A stretch of 64,000 nucleotides of DNA, taken from the NCBI RefSeq assembly GCF_907164915.1, contig NC_061863.1, positions 9,735,882 through 9,799,881 on the forward strand, read 5' to 3'. The notes under the pieces are model-generated. The model searched no databases. It was given only the letters and a program-made list of their open reading frames with translations, and had not been told where the DNA came from. Position numbers and translations under genes: made by a program. Positions 12,876-24,536 of the stretch are shown here, piece by piece. This DNA is from Impatiens glandulifera. Lineage: Eukaryota; Streptophyta; Magnoliopsida; Ericales; Balsaminaceae. The stretch's first letter is position 1. Every line of letters starts with the position of its first letter.

Positions 12876-13275
12876 TAGGGATGACAACGGAGATAGAGAC
12901 GGATAATGCGTTTATCATCTCTGTCGCATTCAATTTCGGGGATTTATTTTTACTATCTTCTTTGTCCCGTCATTCGGAAAATCTCCGCGGGACACCGTTA
13001 TACCATATTCTTTATAAAAAAAAATCTTTTATAAAATTATATAAAAAAATATTTTTAATATTATATATATTATAATATATTAAAAAATTATATTTAAGAA
13101 ATAAATTTAAAACTATTATAAAATAAGAAGAATAAATAAATATATTTGTGATGTTATAAATTTAATTGTGTTTATTAGTGTTTGGGGCAGATGCAGAGTG
13201 AGATCGGGGCATGCAGAATTGGAACGGGAACACAAATATTATCCCCAGTCCTATCATCGGTCAATTATCAATCAA
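12876..13275 (+). mobile_element. Possible hAT-like non-autonomous element
   Basis: It begins TAGGGATGACAACGG, a start often seen in plant non-autonomous hAT repeats, and has GC-rich ends (GGGACACCG near 12990; GGGGCAGATGC, ATCGGGGCATGC and ACGGGAACAC at 13180-13230) around an AT-rich centre. The right end is degenerate (CCTATCATCGG), so the inverted repeat and target duplication are not convincing. No coding capacity. Confidence 0.33.
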
Positions 13276-15060
13276 ACCGGAGAAAAAAACACACTAATAG
13301 ACCAATTTGTATCTCTAGATGTAATAGTTATAAAAAAAATCAATGAGATTTATCTATAGGGAAACATATCATGACTCAACTTAATCATTTTTGTAAAAAA
13401 AATTGCCTTTATCTTTAATATGAATAGTAAATGAGATAAATTTATTATATAAAAATAAACAAAATTACAATCGATTAACTTTAAACAAACTCAATTGTAC
13501 ATTGTTATGATACTAAAAAAAAGCAGCCAAGAACAAAATAATTTTCAGGGAACAAGGAAAGCATGCATGCTGAATTTACAGTGTCACAGTTTTTGTAATT
13601 ACCACTTTTGCGCATGGCAGACATCAAAGAGAGATAAAATAAATAAAATTTGGAAACTTCTCTGTGTGATGTGTGATATCAGATCAACATAATTAATATT
13701 AATTTTTATTTACAATTAGAACTATTTTAATCAATTTTTTAATTTATAATTTAATTTAATTTTCAAATTGTCATTTCCCTTTTAACTATACTAAAATTAG
13801 TATACTCATGAGCTTGTTCATTTTGGTTTGTAGGTTTTGAACTAGTTTAATTTTGATTAAAAACGTGTTAAGTTAAATTAAGAAGAATTCATGTGAGTCA
13901 AATTAATTTTCAATCCTTAAAAATTAGAAAATTTGAGGTTACAATATATAACTTTATAATAAATAAAATGTATGTAAAATATTGTTGTTTGATGTATAAT
14001 GATGCTTTTATTCTTACATAAATTAAATATTTAATAAATTATTTAATTTTGTAATAATTTTTATTTAATTGAAAGACATATACATATAAACAATTACTTT
14101 TAGTAACTTTTATACTAATTAAAAAAAATTACATGGCAATTAATTATATGAAAATAAAATCACTTTAGTTGCTGAAGATAAATATAAGTCTAGTTGATTA
14201 GAGTAGTTCAAATAATAAGAATTTTATTTAAAATATTTTAGATTAAGTTTTATTAAAAACACTATAATTTAAAAAGAAAGAGACTATTACATTGCTAGTC
14301 ATTTCTAAAACAAAATTCAGATAAAAAAAACATTTGTCTTACAAAAATAAAAAATAAAAGCACAACAAATAATAACATGAGAAAAAATAAGAAATCAAAA
14401 ACATGAAAACAAGAAGAAAAAAAATACAACAATACTCTTAAATAAGTTATGAAGTCGTAATTTTTCAAACGAATTTGATAAATGTTCTAAGAAAATAAAT
14501 TTATCTATTTTACAGGGACGTAAAAATACATAAGAACTCTTATATAGAAATGATGTAACTCCATTTTATTTGGAAATATAAGGTAAAATTTTTGACGCAA
14601 GAAGAAGGGGTATATCCGTATCATCGTGACTTGGTTCTACTCCCTTCATTTTTTTTACCGATTATGATTCTTCTCCTACCTTTTTTTCTCCATATTGTAG
14701 GGTGGATCTCGAAAGATACGAAAGATCTCCCTCTAAGTTGTACTTACGACTTTCATCGAATACAGTTTTGTCTCTTTGAGATCTAACGATTAATTCATTG
14801 ACCAACTCTACCGACTTTTCGAAACGAACTTAAGAAAATGTCGTAAATAATATATTTATAATATTATTTTATCCCGATAAATATTGAGATGAGATATTTG
14901 AAAAATATATTTTTTATTGGTTTGTAAATGATATTTTTGTGATGCATTCCAAAATTTGTAAATAAAATGTTGAATTATTGGTTTTCCATTTTGGGTTAAA
15001 CCAAAGTGAATAGTACAATTGTGTTTTGAGGAAAAGATATTCGAATATAATGGCTTCCCC
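13276..15060. other. Intergenic DNA upstream of FBL15
   Basis: AT-rich, no recognisable coding or repeat feature. The last few hundred bases should include the FBL15 promoter, but I cannot point to a specific TATA box or transcription start with confidence. Confidence 0.4.
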
Positions 15061-15125
15061 ATTTACAATCTTTCGACAGAGGAAGGAAGAACAAAGTGTG
15101 TGTCTTTCTGTCTGTATCTTCTTAG

Positions 15126-15372
15126 ATGAGAGATATCACCGATTCACCATTACCGTCGATCCTTACAACTTACACCGTACCTGTAAATGCAGTGTTTAGA
15201 TGAACAAGGAAAGATCTGATCAGATCCACCTGAACTCCCATCTCTCTCTGTATCTGTGTCTGTGTCTGTACTTGAATCGAACTCTGAAAAAAGGCGTTAT
15301 TTGATCCTGTTGGTGAAACGCTTTATGTTTTTATCGATTCGAGTGAAAAAAAGTTTGGTTATTCTGTTGTGA
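15126..15372 (+). promoter_or_regulatory. Chain of three upstream ORFs in the putative FBL15 leader
   Basis: Three short ORFs precede the main start codon. The first is 15126-15203 (25 codons plus stop). The second is 15200-15304 (34 codons plus stop) and overlaps the first as ATGA. The third is 15325-15372 (15 codons plus stop). The main ATG follows at 15436. If transcription starts before 15126, these would be expected to reduce or regulate translation of the F-box protein. The transcription start is not known, so the regulatory role is inference. Confidence 0.35.
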
Positions 15373-15435
15373 GATCTCGATCTAGGGTTTCGGAAGGATT
15401 CGTCCTTCACTCTGTGGTTGGTGTTCTGTAATTGC

Positions 15436-18400
15436 ATGAAGATTTGGTGTTGTTTGTGTTTCGACGAAGAAGAAGAAGAGGAGAAGGTAATGAGTAGGAA
15501 GGTTTACAGAAGTGAACTACAGTTAGAGGATATGGAAGACCATGAGGCTGAGGCTGAGGCTGAGGTGACTTTGTCTGGTTTATTGTCACAGCTAGGTGAA
15601 GTAGATGCTGACTTTGCTGAGACGGTGAGTTTACTACGCGCTAGCGATGTTGGTGGACTTGGTTATTCTGCTGATTTTTCGCGATTAGCATCCAGTAGTA
15701 GTAATGTTAACATGGGTTTGGGTCTTGGAGAAGAACCCTCATCTTCTTCTTCTTCTTCAGCTGCGCTGGTTAGAGAGGAATTTGATCTGGATCCTCTGAA
15801 TAAACGCCCGAAAGTTCATCGAATTAAACTGTGAGTTCTTGTTAATTGAAAGTATTAGTATGCTCACAAATTTGAAAAAATGTAATATTTACAATTACAT
15901 TGAATTGAATAACAGGCAGAATAAAGAGTCGGCTTTACTGTCAAGTGATTGGTATACTCAGCATCCAGTTACAATGATACTAGAGGATGTGGATTGTAAT
16001 CAGAACCGTGTAGTTCATAGAACTGATAAATGTTCCTTTAAGGAGAAGATGCATTTGGTCTCTTCAATGTTCAATGTTAGGGGTACTGGAGAAGATTATA
16101 ATAATGCTGCTGTTGTCGGAAGTAGCGCTATAGTGGATGAGAGTAATGATCCGGGATTTGAAAATTTAGAAACCAGGATGGATCTTACTGATGACTTACT
16201 GCATATGGTATTTTTTATTTCAGTTTTTTCTTGGTTCTGTTATATATGTTTTCAAGAGATGATATATGTGACTATTGTTATCAGGTATTTTCTTTCTTGG
16301 AGCACATTGATCTTTGTGGGGCAGCTATGGTCTGCAAACAATGGCGTGCAGCTAGTGCTCATGAAGATTTTTGGCGATTGCTTAATTTTGAGAATCGTAA
16401 AATATCTCTGGAACAATGTAAGGATGTTTATCATTATTGATCCATGTTTCTTATATCTATTGCAGGTTGAGCTAGACAAACCGTATCAGTGTTAGATCTT
16501 ATGTATATTAGACATGGTCTAAATCATTCTTATGGATGTATTGTTATTAAAAAACCTTATTCATTTGGGGTTGTGAAAAGGTGGGTTATTTGGATAAAAA
16601 GGTATTAATATATAATTAGAAAAAATTAAAAAAGAAAGAAACAGAGGGTATTTTTGTCTTTTGATTGAAGGACGTGATTAATGAGTTGATGGATGAAAAG
16701 TTGATGGGTTATTTGGGGATTATTCAAATAACCCAATCCGAACAAGGCCTTAGTTGAAAGTTGTTAGGCGATGCACAACTTTTTTGTTATTCTTTTGTAA
16801 CTTTCCATGCCAAGAGATTTTCATTTACCTTTTAGATGATTGTTGTGTTGGGTTACGTTTCCAAATTTATTAAAGGATCCATTGTGGATGGGTCAGGTCT
16901 CACTGATTTTCTCATAGTTCAATTCAGCAATTGCAACATTTATTTTATGACACCTAATGGCCTTTTCTATTTTTAATTCCCTTATGTATCTGCAGTTGAG
17001 GATATATGCAGAAGGTATCCAAATGCCACTGACGTGAATATCTTTGGTGCCCCTGTTATTCACTCCCTTGTGATGGAATCAGTTTCATCATTAAGGTATT
17101 TGTTGTTTATCTTGTTGATGAGCATTGAATATGTTCTGTTTTAACTGTTTGCAATACATTTACATTCTTCAGGAATCTGGATAGATTAACTGTGGGCAAG
17201 GGACAACTAGGTGAAACCTTTTTCCAAGTCCTGACAGATTGCCATTCTTTGAGGAACTTAATCATCAACGATGCAACTCTTGGCAATAGCATTCAAGAAA
17301 TACCAATAAGCCATGATAGATTGAGACATCTTCAGATTGTGAAGTGCCGCGTGCTTCGAATTTCAGTCAGGTGTGAAACAAACTAACAAAAATTGTTCAG
17401 ATTATTAACTATTTGCCTCTTGAAATGTTAAAGTTTTTATTAACAGAGTTGTCGCAAAGACGAATACTAATAATCCAAACATTATCTATGCCCAGTTTTG
17501 AACTCATGAAATAAACATTGTTTATTGATTAATCCATCAAGCCACATTAAATATCTTTTTATTATTTTTTTAAAGTTAAAGTTTGTACTAATAAAGTTGT
17601 CTCTAAGAATGTCTATACCAAGTTTTGAACATGTGGTGAAAATATTGTTCATTAAACAACTCATCCATCAAGCCAATATACAATGATAGATTGAGACATC
17701 TTCAAATTCTGAAATGCCACTTCAAATTTTGTCAAGTGTGATTTGTTCAGTTTTTTATTTTCTTTTACTTTTTTCCTTTTTGAGTTGATAGAGTTGTCAT
17801 GAAGACGAAGACTAATAATACAAACATTGTGTATACCAAGTGTTATGTTGAACAAATGATATAAACATTGTTCATTAAACAGATCATCCACCTAGCCACA
17901 TTGAATTGGTCAATTCTTCATTATAATTTATTGTTTTTAAATGTTAAAGTCTGTATTTTATCCAAATAACTCATTATTGTGTCATAATTCAAATTATCAA
18001 TCAAAATACCAAATTGCCCTTACCTTATTTATTTTTTATAATACTTTAAATATTAAATACAAAGGATGTTTAAGTCATTTAACCCAAACAACCCCAAATA
18101 CTCCACTTTTTCATCAAACAATGTTTTTTATTTCAAAAAACTGGATTCTTTCATCAAACAAGCTCCAAGTTTTGAACACGTGGCCTAAACATTGTTCATT
18201 GAACAACTCCTCCATCAAGCTATGTTGAATTGGTCAATTGTTCATAATGTTTTCCAAAAGGCTTAATACATTTTTTTTATGGTTTCCAGGTGCCCCCTGC
18301 TTAAAACTTTGTCTTTGAAACGTAGTAGTATGGCACACGCTGCACTCAATTGTCCTCTTTTGCATGATCTTGATATCGCCTCTTGCCACAAGCTCTCGGA

Positions 18401-21400
18401 TGCTGCTATTAGATCAGCTGCAACATCGTGTCCACTTTTAGAATATCTAGATGTGTCAAACTGTTCCTGTGTTACTGATGAAACATTGCGTGAAGTTGCT
18501 TCTAATTGTAGCAGTGTTCATATCCTCAATGCATCTTACTGCCCTAACATCTCACTTGAGGTTTGTAATATATATATTTAATTAGATACCAAATATTATT
18601 TGCATTCATTTAACACGGGCTTTTCTTTCCTTGGAAGTCTGTAAGATTGCTGATGTTGACAGTTCTTAAGCTACACAGCTGCGATGGTATAACTTCTGCT
18701 TCAATGGCGTCCCTTGCATATAGTTCTATGTTGGAGGTCTGAAGTCACTAACCCAAGCTTCTCTTCTAAAATTAAAATCTTAATGTTTTGAGTTTGGAAA
18801 GCTTATGGACAAACATTGATTCATGTTTAGGTATTGGAGCTTGATAATTGCAATTTATTGGCATCAGTTTCCTTGGATCTTACCCACTTGCAGACCATAC
18901 GACTTGTGCACTGTCGCAAGTATACATCGAAATTCTAACTTCTTTTCTCTACCTTGTTTCCTTTTTTACAATTTTGTTCCTTCTTTTCAGTAAAATGATC
19001 ACACCTCGCAATCACAAAGGCTTTTTAATGCTTACAATTATTATTAATTTTCTTATAGTAACTCACCCAAGTAGCTCAAGTGGTAAGAGTCTTGAACTCA
19101 GAGACTTAAGTCTCGGATTCGATTCCCACTAAGAACAACTTGATTGAAGTGAGGGTTCATGGCGGTGGGATGCATTGCTAGCCTCCTCAAGGAAGAAAAA
19201 GTCTTGGTCTAAAAATAATTTACTTTCAATAAGAAAATTTATATTATTTTGTGCTATGCTTTCATAGATAGTATGTTTGATATATCTTTACAGTAACTCA
19301 CAGTCATGATCCCTGCAGGTTCGTAGATCTGAATTTGTGTAGCAAAATGCTGACATCCATAACTGTGTCAAATTGCCCCTCCCTTCTACGCATCAGCCTC
19401 ACATCTAATTTGCTACAAGTCTGTTCTCTTCACTCTTTTTACTCCATTATTTATGATAGCCTTTTGTTTTTATGTAATAAACCGTTGCATCTCTCTGTGC
19501 AGAAATTAGTTCTCCAGAAGCAAGAGAGCTTAACCACTTTAGCACTTCAATGTCAGTGCTTGCAAGAAGTGGACCTTACCGATTGTGAATCCCTAACAAA
19601 CTCTATATGTGAAGTTTTCAATGATGGTGGTGGATGTCCTAAGCTAAGATCACTAGTTCTTGATAACTGTGAGGTTTGTTGATTTTTTAAAGTCCTTACA
19701 CTTGTTCTTTATATGATAAAAGGCTAATTACATGATCTCAGTTATTCTATTAAGAAAGAATTTGATCTTTCAGCCAAAAAAAGAAGAAGAAAGAGTTTGG
19801 TCTTCAGGTGTATTTTGAATTTTCAACCACATCTGTCCTTAATGCTTTCTAGTTATGGTGAAGAAAAATAAAATTATTTATGCTTGTAGTTATCTATCTA
19901 TGACTATTTCTCATATTTATAATTACTTATTTCATAGAAAAATAATGTTGGGAGTCTAGAAAGTAGTTAATGATTGTGCATTTCAATTATGAATTTCATC
20001 TTCTAACCTTTTCATGTATTTGCACTTGTTTTTGTATTTGTTTTTTCCCATTCCCCTATTTTGTCAAATTTGAACGCACCTTACATTGTCTTCTTTGTTT
20101 TTAATGATAAGTTGATCTTTTTAAAATCACTAAGGTAGTTCAAGTGAAAAGAGTCTTGCCTAAGAGGCAAAAGGTTTCAGGTTCGCGCCCTAAGTTGAAG
20201 TGGGGGGCCATGACTGTGGGGGTCGTGCTAGCTTCCTAAAATTCTGAAAAAAAGGAATTAAGTTGACCTTCTTTAAAATTGTTTTTATGAATTTACAACA
20301 ATTTATAGGACATTGTTTCCTCAGTGCAATACAATGAATGGTCAATATTTTGCCTGTAGAATGCTTGAAGCCCAATAATCTGATATTTTAATTATGAACT
20401 TAGAGGAAGGCTCAATCGTCCATGTATTTTCAAATAGCTCAAATTTGCTTCAAAATTGATATGAAGGTTCAGTTTATTCACTCCCCTTGACAAAGGAAAA
20501 TCCATTTGTAGCTTGAAACAGGTATTAGATGAGAAAAGAGAAACCCTTGTATTAAAGGCAAGCAGTTACAGAATGTTAGGAGAGAAAGGTAGACTTTAGG
20601 AGGGAAATCAAGAACAACAACTAACTTTTAAAAGACTCAAATCTTACAACTCTTGAACTATTTATAGTCTTCTACCAACTAACATCTTTGATGACCTGTC
20701 ATTACCCATAATCACTACTCTTCATAGCCTCTGATCCTCATAACCACTACACTCTATAAGACTATAAGTCTGTTTAGGGTCATTTTATTCACCTTAACCC
20801 TTAATGTATCACATGGCTATTTTTATGATTATTTGAAAATAATCATACATTTCAAACCTAAAATTAAGAGTTGAAAAATGATGAGTAATGCTATAAAGGT
20901 AGTATGATAGCTTGTGTGGAAGAAATAAATGAATGTTCCACGGCATCAATAGGCGATTCGAGCCATTTGAAAGTGCAGTGGATGATTTTAGTTTTCCTTC
21001 TACGTTTGATTGATGATTTGAGTTCTTATCCTCTTATTATCTGTAAAATGAGCACTCTTTCATTTGTGTGCTTATGGTACAATAGTGATAAGTTGTCCGT
21101 GTTTTCTACATTTCAGGGCTTGACGGCTGTTGTATTCCGCAATACTTCCTTGATCACTCTTTCTCTTGCTGGTTGTCGGGGTATTACTTCTCTAAAGCTA
21201 ACATGTCCTCGTCTTGAGAAAGTCTCTTTGGATGGTTGTGATCATCTTGAAATTGCGTCATTTTGCCCTGTAAGTGAAAACATTTCCTCCTCTGAGAACC
21301 CCAACTTCCTTCGACCAAACAATATATATATGTGTGTGTGTGTAAAGAAATTTGTGACCCATCAAAGAATGGGAAAAAGAAGAGGAACAAAAACATGCAT

Positions 21401-24400
21401 AGTTCTCAATTTCTTCTCTAATGAGCTACATCATTGTGCTCTCATGTCAAGTGTACCTTTTATAACTGATATGCTGTGATTTTGGTTACTTTCTTTTGTT
21501 CTATTGTACTATAACAAAAATAATAGTGCATGCGAGTAAAACAAACCAGACTATTGGGAACAAACATGACATAAACTAAGAGAACACATGTTCTCATCCT
21601 TTACACTTTGTAAGTCCTATTTGGCACAAAAAAAATCATGTGTCGCTTGACTTTTGTTCTTTTCCAATACAACATCTTCAACTGCATGTCTCGAATCTGG
21701 TCGATCTTTAATATCCTCATATGATGTTTCTCAATCGGATGTTCTGATACAAAATTTATCTCAAGTATATAAGATTTACAATGATTTTGGTTATTGAGTG
21801 CTACTTTTATAGGCCTTCTTTCTTATATCTTAGGATACTTCTCCTGATAATATTGATGTCACTCAATTGCAGTTTTATGAGTTTCGTTTTACTCTTAAAT
21901 AATTCCTATGTACCATTTAATTCTACCAGGGTGTACTATTTCTCTCAGTCCTTTCACACCATCACTTCACAACTTTTTCTAAGCACATTAAAAGTGAAGC
22001 CGTGCTAAACAAATTTGATTGAGGTCATATTTGTTGGATGGCATGATTGTTTATTTTTCAGAATTGAATATCAAAGTGAACTTGTTCTGGATGCAGGTTG
22101 GTCTTCAGTCACTTAATTTAGGCATATGCCCAAAACTAAGTGTACTTCATATTGAAGCACCGAATATGGTGGTTCTTGAGTTGAAAGGATGTGGAGTGCT
22201 GTCAGAAGCATCAATTAATTGTCCTGTCTTAAATTCCCTCGATGCTTCCTTCTGCAGGTTATGTTGTTGAACAATGACTGAAAATGATGCAGTTTTTCTT
22301 TCTTATCTTTTTTGAAAATGGCTCGGATATGAGGACTTGAAACCATGACCTTGCGGACATGAGTTCTTGCACTCTACCACTGAGCTCTCTTTATGAGTTC
22401 TTGCTAACTCTCTTCCTTTTTTTTGTTTTTCCTTCTTTTTTTTTGATGTTCAGCCAACTCATGGATGACTGCATATCAGCAACAACTGCTTCATGCCCTC
22501 TGCTTGAGACGCTAGTATTAATGTCATGCCCATCTATTGGCCCTGACGGGTTATCTTCCTTGTGTCAGCTTTCACGTTTAACCTCACTTGATTTGTCATA
22601 CACTTTCTTGGTCAACTTGCATCCTGTTTTCGATTCTTGTTTGCAGCTAAAGGTCTACTCCTTATTAATTTCTTAAATGTTTTTCTTTTCATGTCTGACA
22701 TACTTCTTTGTGATCGATTTTTATTTAGGTACTGAAATTACAAGCATGCAAATATCTTCCCGATTCATCTTTAGAACCTCTATATAAAGGCGGCGCAATT
22801 CCTAGCCTATGTGAGCTTGACTTATCGTATGGAACCCTCTGTCAGTCTGCCATTGATGATCTTCTAGCTTGTTGTACTCAACTCACACATTTGAGTTTGA
22901 ATGGATGTGTAAATTTGCATGATCTGAACTGGGGATTTAATATACCAAGTTTTGGAAGTCAGTTGTCGGCCCAGCAGCCTAACCGCATGTTGCAAAACCT
23001 TAACTGTGTTGGGTGTCCAAATATTAAGGAAGTTCGAATTCCTCCTGCAGCTTGTTGCTTTCATTTGTTATCGCTAAATCTCTCTCTCTCTAATAACTTG
23101 AAAGAAGTTGATGTGGCTTGTCCCAATCTCAGCTGTCTTAACTTGAGGTGATGTAATTTTTTTATATATTTTTTTTTATTTTGTCGTGATAGATTCTGAT
23201 TCTTATATTCATATCTTCTTATTCTATTCAGCAATTGTTACTCATTGGAAGTTTTAAAACTGGACTGTCCTAAGCTGGCTAGCCTCTCTCTTCAGGTATG
23301 TAATCTTGTTCCTTTTTTTTATATTGAGAGATTTTCTGTATTATTTTGAATTTTAACATTAACTTTCTTAATAATTATACACCATCTACTTTCTTTCTTT
23401 TTTACTATAGAATACATAAGGTAATAATAACCTCATCAAATATAGTGCCTATCGGGAAGCTAGTATTTTGTCACAATAGGCACAATCAACGATCCCATTA
23501 GAAAATTTCCAAAGTTAAAATTGAAAGTGATTTCTTTTTACCTTTGTGATTAAATATTGTTTTCTAAAAGATTTTGATAGAGATTATTGTGTACTTTGTT
23601 TCATTTGGTATAAAGATTATATTTTATATTTTGAAAATATAATGCAATTCTTTTTACAGTCATAAAATGTGATAAATAAGCCCATAATTATCCCCAATTA
23701 TGTTGCAAGATATTATTCTATTTTTATAACAAGTCTTTTTCTAGTAAATCATTGTGATTCTTGGAAAATATAATGTGCTAACAAATTGGCCCTATAATTA
23801 TCCCAATTATTTCACCAAGATATTATTCTAATTTCATAATAAGTCTCTTTATAATAAATTTATATATTTGTGCTGTTGAGTTAAAAGCAAACACACATTT
23901 CCCCTCATTATGTGTTACTAACTCCATTTAGCATCCATAAATTGATTAATTTATTTTTCCCCCCATTTCCCCCTATCTCCATCTTAAAAGCTTATAATGA
24001 ATTTGAAGGATAATAAGGTATTTGAGAATGGACTTATCTTCCAAAATTGAATTAGTTTCCAAACAAACTTCATCTTATATGAAAACACGCCTCCCCACTT
24101 TCTGAGATCTTTGGTTTCCTAGGCAAAACTCCTGGAACTCGAGCTATCCTGGTGGGTCCTGTAGGAAAACACTTTTATTTTTGAATTTGAATCCACAATC
24201 TTCCTTTTTGTGCTTAGTTCTTGTAAGAAAGGATTTTCTAATTCCTCCAATATTTTGCTATTATGACTTGTATATCCAGTCGTGCAACATTGACGAAGAA
24301 ACAGTTGGATCAGCTATTTCAGAGTGCAGCTTATTGGAAACACTTGATGTCCGTTTTTGTCAAAAGGTAAATTTAATTTTTCCTCAATAATTAACCGACT

Positions 24401-24536
24401 GTTCTTGCATTTCTCAATACTGATATTTCACCTACACTCACAGATATACTCTGTTAACATGGGGAGATTAAGGGCTGCATGCCCTAGCCTCAAACGCGTT
24501 TACAGCAGCCTATCTTCGACTTCTTCACTTGGTTGA
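15436..24536 (+). CDS. FBL15: F-box/LRR-repeat protein 15 (SLOMO-type), 17 exons
   Basis: This is a substrate-recognition subunit of an SCF ubiquitin ligase. In Arabidopsis the 990-residue counterpart (FBL15/SLOW MOTION) affects auxin level and leaf initiation rate. Exons: 15436-15830, 15916-16207, 16285-16417, 16996-17095, 17173-17370, 18290-18560, 18638-18736, 18831-18919, 19319-19418, 19503-19673, 21117-21269, 22097-22257, 22454-22652, 22729-23147, 23232-23295, 24280-24366, 24444-24536. All phases join without a stop, giving 1007 codons. The N-terminus is MKIWCCLCFDEEEEEEK followed by an acidic, serine-rich region. The F-box (about residues 217-262) starts MDLTDDLLHMVFSFLEH and holds VCKQWRAAS. 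The rest is a long run of cysteine-containing leucine-rich repeats with CPLLEYLDVSNC-type motifs. The start is the first ATG of the open frame. Introns hold SINEs, MITEs and a ghost exon. One weak donor (GTCTGA) follows exon 7. Confidence 0.93.
16552..16750 (+). mobile_element. MITE in FBL15 intron 3
   Basis: The right end, read inward, begins AAGGCCTTGTTCGGATTGGG and the left end begins ACCTTATTCATTTGGGGTTG, forming an imperfect inverted repeat. The interior has AGAGGGTATTTTTG and GAAGGACGTGATTAATGAG, which recur in the intronic element at 43811-44052. It has no coding capacity. Confidence 0.5.
17371..18289. repeat. FBL15 intron 5 built by local duplications, with a ghost exon at 17681-17740
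   Basis: Positions 17681-17740 repeat the end of exon 5 (17311-17370): CAATGATAGATTGAGACATC here against CCATGATAGATTGAGACATC in the exon, then continuing into a degenerate version of the exon end and donor. The downstream intron sequence is repeated too: segments with GTTTTGAAC ... AACATTGTTCATT ... CCATCAAGCCA occur near 17495, 17620, 17840 and 18170. The repeated copy is offset by about 370 bp. The copied exon part has lost its reading frame and sits inside the intron. Confidence 0.7.
17955..18165 (-). mobile_element. MITE-like element in FBL15 intron 5
   Basis: On the minus strand it reads TTGTTTGATG near one end, then GGGCAATTTGGTATTTTGATT and TTGGATAAAATAC at the other. These are related to the interior of the elements at 16552-16750 and 43811-44052. 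The ends are not sharply defined. Confidence 0.35.
19057..19301 (+). mobile_element. tRNA-derived SINE, copy 1 (FBL15 intron 8)
   Basis: The element carries a Pol III A box (TAGCTCAAGTGG at 19072) and B box (GGATTCGATTC at 19115) at tRNA-like spacing, followed by a non-tRNA body with GGCGGTGGGATGCATTGCTAG. The 10-bp sequence AGTAACTCAC flanks it at 19057-19066 and 19292-19301, consistent with a target duplication. Body and head match three other copies in this window. Confidence 0.7.
20109..20279 (+). mobile_element. tRNA-derived SINE, copy 2 (FBL15 intron 10)
   Basis: The tRNA-like head (GGTAGTTCAAGTG, then CAGGTTCGCGCCC) is followed by the same body, here GGGGGTCGTGCTAGCTTCC. Flanks AAGTTGATCTTTTTAAAAT (20109-20127) and AAGTTGACCTTCTTTAAAAT (20260-20279) form a target duplication of about 19 bp with small differences. 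The element itself is about 132 bp. Confidence 0.72.
22320..22392 (-). mobile_element. tRNA-like SINE head, a different family (FBL15 intron 12)
   Basis: Read on the minus strand, this holds GAGCTCAGTGGTAGAGTG (A box) and GGTTTCAAGTCC (B box) at tRNA spacing, followed by TCATATCCGAGCC. It lacks the GGGATGCATGCTAG body of the other SINE copies, so it belongs to another family or is only a tRNA-like relic. Confidence 0.5.
23681..23870. repeat. Local tandem duplication in FBL15 intron 15
   Basis: A segment starting CCCATAATTATCCCCAATTA at 23681 is repeated about 110 bp later as CCCTATAATTATCCCAATTA at 23790, each continuing into AAGATATTATTCTA and then a related AAGTCT stretch. Non-coding. Confidence 0.6.

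Noticed and set aside
20904..21116. Open reading frame before FBL15 exon 11 as a coding extension
   Set aside because: A clear acceptor (TTTCTACATTTCAG) at 21116 and the LRR pattern place the exon start at 21117; the upstream frame is intron read-through.
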